From: an uncultured Eubacteriaceae bacterium
Lineage (GTDB): Bacteria > Bacillota > Clostridia > Eubacteriales > UBA1433
Assembly: GCA_937914785.1 (NCBI GenBank)
Contig: CALGIV010000086.1
Coordinates: forward strand, 1-8,259
Direction of reading: 5' to 3'
DNA length: 8,259 bases
A program made the position numbers and the translations under genes. The notes under the pieces are model-generated. The model saw only the letters and a list, made by a program, of their open reading frames with translations, made no database searches and had not been told where the DNA came from. Of this stretch, positions 1 through 5,208 are shown one piece after another (position 1 is the first letter of the stretch; each line of letters begins with the position of its first letter).

Positions 1-617
1 CGTATGGCCTGCTTATGCACAATAAAGGGCTTGGTCCGCTGTGGACGCTGGCGATGAGCGGACTGGTTTTTGCCGGCAGCCTGCAATATGTTGCCATTAC
101 TTTATTGATTGCGCCGTTCAATCCGCTGTACGCGTTGCTTTTCGGCCTGATGATCAATGCCCGCCATCTGTTCTATGGGATGTCGATGTTGGAAAAATAC
201 CGTGGTTACGGTGCCTTAAAGCCTTTGATGATCTTTTGGCTTGCCGACGAGACATTTTCCATCGTTTGCAGCACATCGGCGCCGGACGGCGTTGAAGAAA
301 AATACTTTTACTTTTATATCTCATTGATCAATTATCTCTATTGGGTACTCGCAACCGTGCTGGGCAATCTCGCCGGTAATTTGCTGACGTTTAATACGAC
401 CGGGCTTGACTTCGCGCTGACAGCACTTTTTATCGTCATCTTTGTCGATCAATGGCGCTTCAGTAAAAACCATCTGCCTGCCATCATTGGCGTAGGAGCG
501 ACTACCCTCTGCCTCCTCCTTTTTGGCAAAGAACATTTTTTAATTCCCGCGATGGCTGCGATCGTTTTAGCGTTGTTGCTCGGACAGAAGAAGCTGAACA
601 CGGAGGAATCATTATGA
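1..617 (+). CDS. azlC: AzlC, branched-chain amino acid exporter large subunit (5' truncated by window edge)
   Basis: Large membrane subunit of the AzlCD exporter, which moves branched-chain amino acids (and toxic analogues) out of the cell. The frame is open from base 3, before the first ATG at 15, and the residues ahead of that ATG (YGLL) continue the family pattern; the true start therefore lies before the window and roughly 30 N-terminal residues are missing. Visible family features are the GPLW...SGLVFAGSLQYVAI stretch, the NARHLFYGMSM motif (NxRHxxYG is typical of AzlC), a FWLADETFS segment, and several hydrophobic helices to the C-terminus. It ends at TGA 615-617, sharing ATGA with azlD, so the two are translationally coupled. 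The name rests on recognition of these motifs; the amino acid specificity is family knowledge. Confidence 0.93.
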   Translation, partial: YGLLMHNKGLGPLWTLAMSGLVFAGSLQYVAITLLIAPFNPLYALLFGLMINARHLFYGMSMLEKYRGYGALKPLMIFWLADETFSIVCSTSAPDGVEEKYFYFYISLINYLYWVLATVLGNLAGNLLTFNTTGLDFALTALFIVIFVDQWRFSKNHLPAIIGVGATTLCLLLFGKEHFLIPAMAAIVLALLLGQKKLNTEESL

Positions 618-940
618 CGACCCTTCAGCGTTTTATCACCGTTCTTATTTTGGCAGCAGCAACCTGGATTACACGATTTTTACCGTTTGTCTTATTTCCC
701 GAGGGTAAACAGGCCCCGAAGGTCATCACTTATCTGGGCACTACCCTGCCCTATGCCGCAATCGGCCTGCTTGTCGTCTACTGTTTAAAAGACCTCTCGT
801 TTACGATTGCTCCTTTCGGCCTGCCCGAACTTATCGCCGTTGCCGTCGTCGTCGTTTTACATATTTGGCGGCGCAATTCGCTGCTTTCTATCGGACTGGG
901 CACTGCTGCCTATATGATTTTACTTCAATTTGTCTTCTGA
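614..940 (+). CDS. azlD: AzlD, branched-chain amino acid exporter small subunit
   Basis: Small (108 residue) membrane partner of AzlC; both are needed for branched-chain amino acid export in characterised systems. Length and pattern fit the AzlD family: an N-terminal helix, then the TWITRFLPF motif (residues 18-26; xxTRxxPF is a family hallmark), a LGTTLPYAAIGLLVVYCL helix, and further hydrophobic segments at about 70-85 and 91-108. GGAGG (602-606) inside the end of azlC gives a seven-base spacing to the ATG, and the start overlaps the azlC stop (ATGA). A terminator follows 27 bases after the stop, so azlD is the last gene of the operon. Nothing looks broken. Confidence 0.92.
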   Translation: MTTLQRFITVLILAAATWITRFLPFVLFPEGKQAPKVITYLGTTLPYAAIGLLVVYCLKDLSFTIAPFGLPELIAVAVVVVLHIWRRNSLLSIGLGTAAYMILLQFVF

Positions 941-967
941 TTTTCAACATTAAAATACTACAATAAT

Positions 968-993
968 AAAACCGGCCGAAAGGCGGTTTTTTT
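968..993 (+). terminator. Intrinsic terminator of azlCD
   Basis: Stem AAAACC/GGTTTT continuing into GCC/GGC (one bulged G at 974) with a GAAA tetraloop at 978-981, followed by a run of T ending at 993. It lies 27 bases downstream of the azlD stop and separates the exporter operon from the sigma factor operon. Confidence 0.85.
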
Positions 994-1270
994 ATTCTCG
1001 TTAAAGTTTTTATTTTAAGCAGCAAGAAAAATCTTATATAAAAATAATTTTCTGCCGGTAAAACGGACAATATCAAAAATATGAGGGCGTATACCCGGTT
1101 GACAAGCGAAAAAGCAATAATTAAACTATATTATATACGCAATGAATACCGATCTGTTTCAGATAATTTCGTTTAGTCAAGAAAGATATAAAATCAATAT
1201 AAATAAAAAAAATGAAAATATGCAATAAAACAGCTTGCTTAAACATTAATAAGATGACAGGGTGAATAAT
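994..1270. other. AT-rich intergenic region before the sigma factor gene
   Basis: No credible gene is visible here. The stretch is strongly AT-rich. It holds an imperfect hairpin (GCA-GAAAA around 1022-1029 against TTTTC-TGC near 1046-1054) of uncertain meaning, one sigma-A-like promoter candidate at 1099-1127, and about 130 bases of leader before the sigma gene. I looked for a typical ECF autoregulatory promoter (an AAC-type -35 about 16-17 bases from a CGT-type -10) and found no convincing pair. Confidence 0.5.
1099..1127 (+). promoter_or_regulatory. Candidate sigma-A promoter of the sigma/anti-sigma operon
   Basis: A perfect -35 TTGACA (1099-1104) is followed after exactly 17 bases by TAAACT (1122-1127), four of six matches to TATAAT. 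An alternative -10, TATATT at 1127-1132, would be too far (22 bases). If used, the transcript has a leader of about 135 bases. The weak -10 may mean that another sigma factor, possibly the encoded one, contributes. Confidence 0.45.
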
Positions 1271-1846
1271 ATGGTATTTTTATTGTTGACGTCAACTGCA
1301 AAATCAGACATACACAGCGCGGAGTATACAAGTGAAGACTTGATCGCCAGAATCGCAAACGGTGATCAAAAAGCTTTGGCCGAGCTGTATTCACAGACCA
1401 AAACGATGGTCTACGGCTTTGCTTTATCCATTTTGCGCAACAAACACGATGCAGAAGATATTATGCAAGACACTTACGTCAAGATATACGCGTCTGCTAA
1501 AGAGTATCGCTCTCAAGGCAAAGCAACTGCCTGGATACTTACCATTACGCGAAATCTCTCCCTTATGAAGCTGCGTGCCGGCAAAAGAACAGACGCACCG
1601 ACGGAAGAGTTGTGGGACCCACCCGATACACACGACTCCATTGAGGGCAGCATTAACAGATTGGTTTTAGAGACGGCTATGACAACTCTTTCCGATGAGG
1701 AACGACAAATCATTATGCTCCACGCCGTAACCGGACAAAAGCATCGCGAAATTGCAGCACTTTTGCAAATGCCGCTCTCAACAACCCTGTCAAAATATCA
1801 TAGAGGCCTGTCAAAATTAAAAAAACTCTTAAAGGAGGATGAATGA
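1271..1846 (+). CDS. ECF-type RNA polymerase sigma-70 family factor
   Basis: Alternative sigma factor that directs RNA polymerase to a dedicated promoter set when released from its anti-sigma partner. Sigma region 2 spans about residues 36-103: ALAELYSQ, the DAEDIMQDTYVKIY core-binding segment (60-74), and TAWILTITRNLSLMKLR for -10 recognition. Region 4 spans about 133-187: LSDEERQIIMLH, then the HTH KHREIAALLQMPLSTTLSKYHRG. Region 3 is absent, as expected for the group, and 191 residues is a normal length. I chose ATG 1271 because GGGTGA (1260-1265) pairs with the anti-SD at a suitable distance; an in-frame GTG at 1262 would add three residues with a poorer ribosome site. The stop is one base before the preferred start of the anti-sigma gene, and the SD of that gene lies in its last codons. 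The target regulon cannot be told from sequence. Confidence 0.9.
   Translation: MVFLLLTSTAKSDIHSAEYTSEDLIARIANGDQKALAELYSQTKTMVYGFALSILRNKHDAEDIMQDTYVKIYASAKEYRSQGKATAWILTITRNLSLMKLRAGKRTDAPTEELWDPPDTHDSIEGSINRLVLETAMTTLSDEERQIIMLHAVTGQKHREIAALLQMPLSTTLSKYHRGLSKLKKLLKEDE
1831..1838 (+). promoter_or_regulatory. Ribosome binding site that decides the anti-sigma start
   Basis: AAAGGAGG at 1831-1838 abuts the first in-frame ATG (1839) with no spacer, which is too close to use. The second in-frame ATG (1848) sits nine bases after GGAGG, so initiation at 1848 is favoured. The site lies inside the end of the sigma gene, coupling the two cistrons. Confidence 0.75.
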
Positions 1847-1847
1847 G

Positions 1848-3425
1848 ATGAATCGCAAACAAATTTTAACTCATCTTAACAAAGCTGTGGAAAACGATAC
1901 ACCCGACACGCTTGAGGATATCCTCCTTCACTGTGAACAGATAGACTGTGCACAGCAGAAAGGATACAATATGTCAACTACTATAACGACACCGGATACG
2001 CCGATTATATCAGATTCTTTAAAACGCGGGCAAAATCAGAAGACAAAGCGCTCTCTGATAAAATGGGCATCGACCGCCGCCGCAGTGCTCGCAATCGTAT
2101 TTGGAACGTGGTTTGGCTACGGACATTACTCAGTAGACTCCATCATCGATTTGGATGTGAATCCCAGCGTGGAGCTTAAAATCAATCGCGCCGAAAAAAT
2201 ACTGTCTGCCACTCCATTAAATGCGGAAGCAGAAGAAATTCTCGACGGAATGGACCTTAAAAACGTCGACTTGGATATCGCCGTCAACGCGTTGATCGGC
2301 TCTATGCTGAAAAACGGTTATGTCAGCGATATGAAAAACTCTATCTTGATTTCAGTAGAAAACCCCAATGCACAAAAGAGTGCCGAACTTCAGCAACGAT
2401 TGTCAAGCGACGTGAGCAACCTGCTTGAAGCCAACTCTGTAGGCGGCGCAGTAGTCAGTCAAACCATTTCAGAAGATGAGCAGTTAAAAGCGCTCGCAGA
2501 AAAATACAATATCTCTCTCGGCAAGGCAGCACTGGTTCAGCTGTTGGTAAGTCAGGACGCGCGATTCCAGTTTGCCGACCTTGCCGCACTGCCAATCAAC
2601 GACATCACACTGCTTCTCTCAAGCAGACAAAATGAAATTGAAGGCGTATCTATGAGCGGCCAGGCTTCAAGCAGTGCGTATATCGGCGAAAGCAAAGCAA
2701 AAGCAATTGCTCTTGAGCACGCAGGCCTTAGCGAATCTTCTGTCACCTTTGTCAAAGCGAAGCTCGATTTTGACGACGGACGTATGGTCTATGAAGTAGA
2801 ATTTTATACTTCGAGTACTGAATATGAATATGAACTGGACGCTGCAACCGGACAGATTATCACCTATGATATCGACAAAGAGCAAAACAATAGTAGCCCT
2901 GCCGGCGGCGGAAATACTGCCAGCTACATCGGAGAGGCAAAAGCGAAATCTATCGCACTTAATCACGCAGGGCTTAGCGAATCCTCTGTCACCTTTACTA
3001 AAACCAAACTTGACAGCGATGACGGACGCGTTGTCTATGACGTAGAATTTTACAGCGGAAATGTTGAATACGACTACGAAATTGATGCATCCAGTGGGAA
3101 TATCTTAAAGTATGATCGTGAGACAGAAGAGCATTCCAGCTCCAAAAGCCACTCCGGCGGTGACAGTTCCAGCTCTTCTTCCAGTAAAACAACAACGCCA
3201 ACAACAAGCAGCAGCTTTATCGGCGAAGCGAAGGCAAAGTCTATAGCACTAAACCATGCCGGATTGACGGAATCTAAAGTCAGCCGCTTAAAAGTGAAAC
3301 TTGACAAAGACGATGGACGCAGCGTTTATGATGTAGAATTCTACAGCGAAAACATTGAATATGATTACGAAATCGACGCGTCAGGCGGCCAGATCCTCAA
3401 AGCAGACAGCGATGTGGATGATTAA
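1848..3425 (+). CDS. Membrane anti-sigma factor: RsgI-like extracytoplasmic domain plus three PepSY repeats
   Basis: Probable anti-sigma partner of the upstream sigma factor (525 residues from ATG 1848; ATG 1839 would add three). Residues 1-70 are cytoplasmic, with ENDTPDTLEDILLHCE resembling short sigma-binding heads of clostridial anti-sigma factors. One hydrophobic segment at about 73-91 spans the membrane. Residues about 96-260 resemble the RsgI middle domain: IIDLDVNPSVELKINR (99-114), then ILISVENPN (166-174). In RsgI proteins this fold cleaves itself between Asn and Pro; the equivalent here is N105-P106. A Ser-rich linker leads to three PepSY repeats at about 278-342, 359-422 and 457-520, separated by Gly/Ser/Thr-rich spacers (poly-Ser near 440-447). 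PepSY domains are external and often modulatory or ligand-binding. The inferred role is to hold the sigma at the membrane until an envelope signal triggers cleavage. The anti-sigma role is inferred from gene order, topology and domain type. Confidence 0.85.
   Translation: MNRKQILTHLNKAVENDTPDTLEDILLHCEQIDCAQQKGYNMSTTITTPDTPIISDSLKRGQNQKTKRSLIKWASTAAAVLAIVFGTWFGYGHYSVDSIIDLDVNPSVELKINRAEKILSATPLNAEAEEILDGMDLKNVDLDIAVNALIGSMLKNGYVSDMKNSILISVENPNAQKSAELQQRLSSDVSNLLEANSVGGAVVSQTISEDEQLKALAEKYNISLGKAALVQLLVSQDARFQFADLAALPINDITLLLSSRQNEIEGVSMSGQASSSAYIGESKAKAIALEHAGLSESSVTFVKAKLDFDDGRMVYEVEFYTSSTEYEYELDAATGQIITYDIDKEQNNSSPAGGGNTASYIGEAKAKSIALNHAGLSESSVTFTKTKLDSDDGRVVYDVEFYSGNVEYDYEIDASSGNILKYDRETEEHSSSKSHSGGDSSSSSSSKTTTPTTSSSFIGEAKAKSIALNHAGLTESKVSRLKVKLDKDDGRSVYDVEFYSENIEYDYEIDASGGQILKADSDVDD
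2679..3407 (+). repeat. Three tandem PepSY repeats within the anti-sigma factor
   Basis: Units at about 2679-2873, 2922-3113 and 3216-3407 encode copies of a 64-66 residue pattern: YIGE(A/S)KAK(S/A)IALxHAGL, then KLDxDDGRxVYxVEFY, then EYxYExDAxxGxI. Copies 2 and 3 share GEAKAKSIALNHAGL exactly, yet 13 of those 15 codons differ synonymously. The duplication is therefore old and the protein sequence has been kept. Spacers between units are low-complexity and differ in length. Confidence 0.9.
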
Positions 3426-3459
3426 ATCAAATAATAATTTCAGTTAATAAACTCATTAA

Positions 3460-3487
3460 AAAGCAGCACGATTTATCGTGCTGCTTT
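3460..3487. terminator. Bidirectional terminator between convergent genes
   Basis: Perfect 12-bp stem, AAAGCAGCACGA (3460-3471) against TCGTGCTGCTTT (3476-3487), with a TTTA loop. A-rich sequence on the left and T-rich on the right let it serve both the rightward anti-sigma gene (stop 35 bases upstream) and the leftward repressor gene ending at 3513. Confidence 0.9.
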
Positions 3488-3512
3488 AATATATTACGGT
3501 CTGCAAACTATT

Positions 3513-4148
3513 TTACAATTTCCGACGCATCTCTTCGACAATGCCAATCACGCGCACCGGCAAGCATTCAACCTCTTCATTCGTATAAAAAATCGGTGCA
3601 TATTTTTCATTTATCGCCACCAGCTCAATCCCGTTTTTATGCTTGATAAACTTCTTAACCGTTGCATCCTCCCCATCTACCATAATAATGGCGATCTTGC
3701 CGGACGGGCACGAATGTTGCTTTCTGATAATCAAGATATCATTCTCCACCAATATGGGCTCCATACTATCGCCACGTGTCTGCAGGGCAAAGTACTGGGC
3801 CCCCCCTCTTATCATCTCATTACTGACTGGTTCATAATCAATGATATAAGGAATGGCCTCAATAGGAATTCCGGCGCGGATGCGTCCCAGCACAGGGATC
3901 ATCGTACCTCTGCGCATTTCTTCCGGCTCCGCTTCATTTCTGAAAAAAATGCCGATATCTTCTTCCATCGCCCCGGCGAGGCTTTTTAACATCTCGAGGC
4001 TTGGGTTATGCCTTCCGCGCTCTACATCACACAGATAAGAACGTGAAATCTGCGCCCGGCGTGCCAATTCCTCTTGCGTCAGCTTCTTACTTTTCCGCAA
4101 CGCCCTTACTTTACTGCCAATGTTGTCAGAAATTTCAATTCTCCTCAT
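3513..4148 (-). CDS. HTH/S24 LexA-like self-cleaving repressor (phage CI type)
   Basis: DNA-binding repressor with an XRE-type helix-turn-helix and a C-terminal S24 (LexA/CI) autopeptidase domain. From the chosen start (211 residues) the HTH spans about 9-65 (KVRALRKSKKLTQEELARRAQISRSYLCDVERG). The cleavage pair is probably A92-G93 in RIRAGIP. The catalytic Ser is S128 in RGDSMEP and the Lys is K165 in TVKKF; the 37-residue gap between them equals that of E. coli LexA. Family members cleave themselves when RecA is activated by DNA damage. I chose the ATG at 4148 because AGGAG lies eight bases before it on the minus strand; an in-frame ATG at 4184 would add 12 residues without a good ribosome site. 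It is not LexA itself, whose N-terminus is a winged helix. It probably regulates its own promoter and the divergent one. Confidence 0.9.
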   Translation of the reverse strand: MRRIEISDNIGSKVRALRKSKKLTQEELARRAQISRSYLCDVERGRHNPSLEMLKSLAGAMEEDIGIFFRNEAEPEEMRRGTMIPVLGRIRAGIPIEAIPYIIDYEPVSNEMIRGGAQYFALQTRGDSMEPILVENDILIIRKQHSCPSGKIAIIMVDGEDATVKKFIKHKNGIELVAINEKYAPIFYTNEEVECLPVRVIGIVEEMRRKL

Positions 4149-4171
4149 CGATCTATCTCCTGTTTTACCTT

Positions 4172-4185
4172 GTATTTCCGTCATT
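4172..4185. promoter_or_regulatory. Candidate repressor operator, left copy
   Basis: GTATTTCCGTCATT at 4172-4185 is the exact reverse complement of 4242-4255. A TAAAAT -10-like box for the leftward repressor gene is at 4195-4200 (minus strand; its -35 is poor), so this copy would cover the first ~15 transcribed bases, upstream of the repressor ATG. The exact repeat and its position are seen; operator function is inferred. Confidence 0.5.
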
Positions 4186-4234
4186 GCTATTCTTATTTTA
4201 ACAAAAACATGTTTGCTTTACTACATGATAACAC

Positions 4235-4263
4235 TTGACAAAATGACGGAAATACCTTACAAT
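4235..4263 (+). promoter_or_regulatory. Strong rightward promoter divergent from the repressor
   Basis: TTGACA (4235-4240), a 17-base spacer, then TACAAT (4258-4263): eleven of twelve consensus positions at ideal spacing. The predicted start is near 4270, about 168 bases ahead of the next gene. The second copy of the 14-bp candidate operator (4242-4255) fills most of the spacer, so a bound repressor would block polymerase. Confidence 0.8.
4242..4255. promoter_or_regulatory. Candidate repressor operator, right copy
   Basis: AATGACGGAAATAC, an exact 14-base inverted copy of 4172-4185, lies wholly within the -35/-10 spacer of the rightward promoter. Chance occurrence of an exact 14-mer pair within 84 bases in these two positions is unlikely. 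The motif is not itself palindromic, so how a dimer would bind is unclear. Confidence 0.55.
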
Positions 4264-4437
4264 ATGTGTTATGATAAAATATCCCCCTGCACAACGCAGG
4301 ATATAAGCATTATATTATTACTTACAGTGTATCTTATTATTACGAATTGCTCCTGCATGCATTGACCATTCACCAGACAATCCGCCCGGCTCTGTAGAGA
4401 TGCATTTTTGCATAATACGGAAAAGGAGGAAACGTAA
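4264..4437 (+). other. Leader of the rightward switch transcript
   Basis: About 168 transcribed bases precede the 69-codon gene. A bulged hairpin lies near the 5' end: ATATC and CTGC (4279-4283, 4287-4290) pair with GCAG and GATAT (4296-4304), leaving CCC unpaired. A four-base stem, ATGC/GCAT, sits near the 3' end just before the SD. No riboswitch class is recognised. Confidence 0.35.
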
Positions 4438-4647
4438 GTGCCATCATACGAACATCCAGACATATCATATTTAAATGATCACGGCGATAATGCAAGTTCC
4501 GTGCGTATGCTTTACGTATGCGCTTGTGATATTTGCGGCAATAAAATTGTTGCCGGAGAGACTTATTACTCGATTGACGGAACCACAATTTGCCGCGAAT
4601 ATTCCTGCCGTGACAAGTTCTTTGAATTTTATAAAGATATTACTTAA
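4438..4647 (+). CDS. Small Cys-rich (zinc-knuckle-like) protein of unknown function
   Basis: A 69-residue soluble protein started by GTG at 4438, supported by GGAGG at 4425-4429 with eight bases of spacing. It carries CACDIC (28-33) followed by GNKIVAGETYYSIDGTTIC and REYSC, giving cysteines at 28, 30, 33, 52 and 57. The layout (CxxC, GxxI, a YY-IDG turn, then two more Cys) recalls small treble-clef or zinc-ribbon proteins of Bacillota and their phages. The second pair is C-x4-C rather than the usual C-x2-C, so metal binding is likely but unproven. It is the first gene after the rightward switch promoter and hence a candidate target of the S24 repressor. I do not recognise a named family. Confidence 0.7.
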   Translation: MPSYEHPDISYLNDHGDNASSVRMLYVCACDICGNKIVAGETYYSIDGTTICREYSCRDKFFEFYKDIT

Positions 4648-4662
4648 GCTTATCATCACACC

Positions 4663-4687
4663 GCTTTGCCGAACCGACCGGCAAAGC
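4663..4687 (+). terminator. Hairpin after the 69-residue gene (weak terminator)
   Basis: Perfect 9-bp stem GCTTTGCCG/CGGCAAAGC with loop AACCGAC, 15 bases after the stop. The tail is only AT-rich (ATATTATTCACATTTT) with no clean T run, so it may attenuate rather than end transcription into the downstream regulator gene. Confidence 0.45.
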
Positions 4688-4758
4688 ATATTATTCACAT
4701 TTTGTTTGAACAACCATTTATAAATATGTACATTTACGGATAAAGGAGAAAGCAGCCA

Positions 4759-5169
4759 ATGACAAATGAAGAATTGATGCAGCTAACTTATCTGCGCGCC
4801 GAACTGGCCGATTGCATTAACCGCTTTCGTATGCTTGAAGAAGAAAGCAGCCACGCAACAAGTTTAATCACCGGGCTTCCGAACGCCAAGCGCATCGGAG
4901 ACCCTACGGCGGAAATGGCCGTGCGCCTCAATGAATTAAAACGCCAAATAAGCAATCGCCTGCTCAAAGTCTTAGATGAAATCATTCGCCTGGAAAAGGG
5001 GCTTTCTATGGTCGACAACACACTGATTCGCCAAGCTCTGATTTATCGTTATATCGACGGTAACACGTGGAGTCTCGTCGCAGACCGCCTTGGCGGCGAC
5101 CATACGGCAGACAGTGTCCGAAAAGCCTGTAATCGCTATCTGCAGCGCAATGGAAAAACGGCCGTCTAA
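4759..5169 (+). CDS. Phage-type HTH transcriptional regulator (DUF1492/ArpU-like)
   Basis: A 136-residue protein resembling sigma-region-4-like regulators found at the end of early regions in phages of Bacillota (DUF1492, ArpU, RinA-like). An N-terminal helical part (1-30) leads to ATSLITGLPNAKRIGDPTAEMA (33-54), matching the family pattern of a 'GMP...KIGD' turn. A long helix (about 55-85) follows, then LIRQALIYRYIDGNTWSLVADRL (89-111), the 'xxLxxRYIxGxTWxxIA' HTH entry, and a recognition part to ~131. AAAGGAGA at 4742-4749 gives about ten bases to ATG 4759. A poor promoter-like pair (TTCACA 4694-4699, TATAAA 4719-4724, 19-base spacer) exists, but read-through from 4235 is equally possible. 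In phages such proteins switch on late genes, yet no late genes follow. The family assignment is from remembered patterns, not a search. Confidence 0.7.
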   Translation: MTNEELMQLTYLRAELADCINRFRMLEEESSHATSLITGLPNAKRIGDPTAEMAVRLNELKRQISNRLLKVLDEIIRLEKGLSMVDNTLIRQALIYRYIDGNTWSLVADRLGGDHTADSVRKACNRYLQRNGKTAV

Positions 5170-5178
5170 CGACCGTTT
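5156..5178 (+). terminator. Hairpin overlapping the stop codon of the HTH regulator
   Basis: AAACGGCCGT (5156-5165) pairs with ACGACCGTTT (5169-5178) except for one C:A mismatch, closing a CTA loop. The TAA stop (5167-5169) falls in and beside the loop. The tail is short (TTTCTTC), so termination strength is modest. Confidence 0.45.
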
Positions 5179-5208
5179 CTTCAGCTCTGAAATCACCATA
5201 CTTATACT

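Noticed and set aside
2552..3307. Several leftward open frames within the PepSY region of the anti-sigma gene
   Set aside because: They are antisense to a clearly coding, repeat-bearing gene and lack ribosome sites or recognisable content.
3513..4148. Calling the S24 protein LexA
   Set aside because: The N-terminus is an XRE-type HTH rather than the LexA winged helix, and no LexA-type box was seen near its promoters.
4271..4306. Eleven-codon mini-ORF (MIKYPPAQRRI) at the start of the switch leader
   Set aside because: It begins one base after the predicted transcription start with no SD; leaderless translation is possible but unsupported.
4269..4713. Leftward open frames across the 69-residue gene and its leader
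   Set aside because: No ribosome sites; they oppose a rightward gene with excellent SD and a strong promoter.
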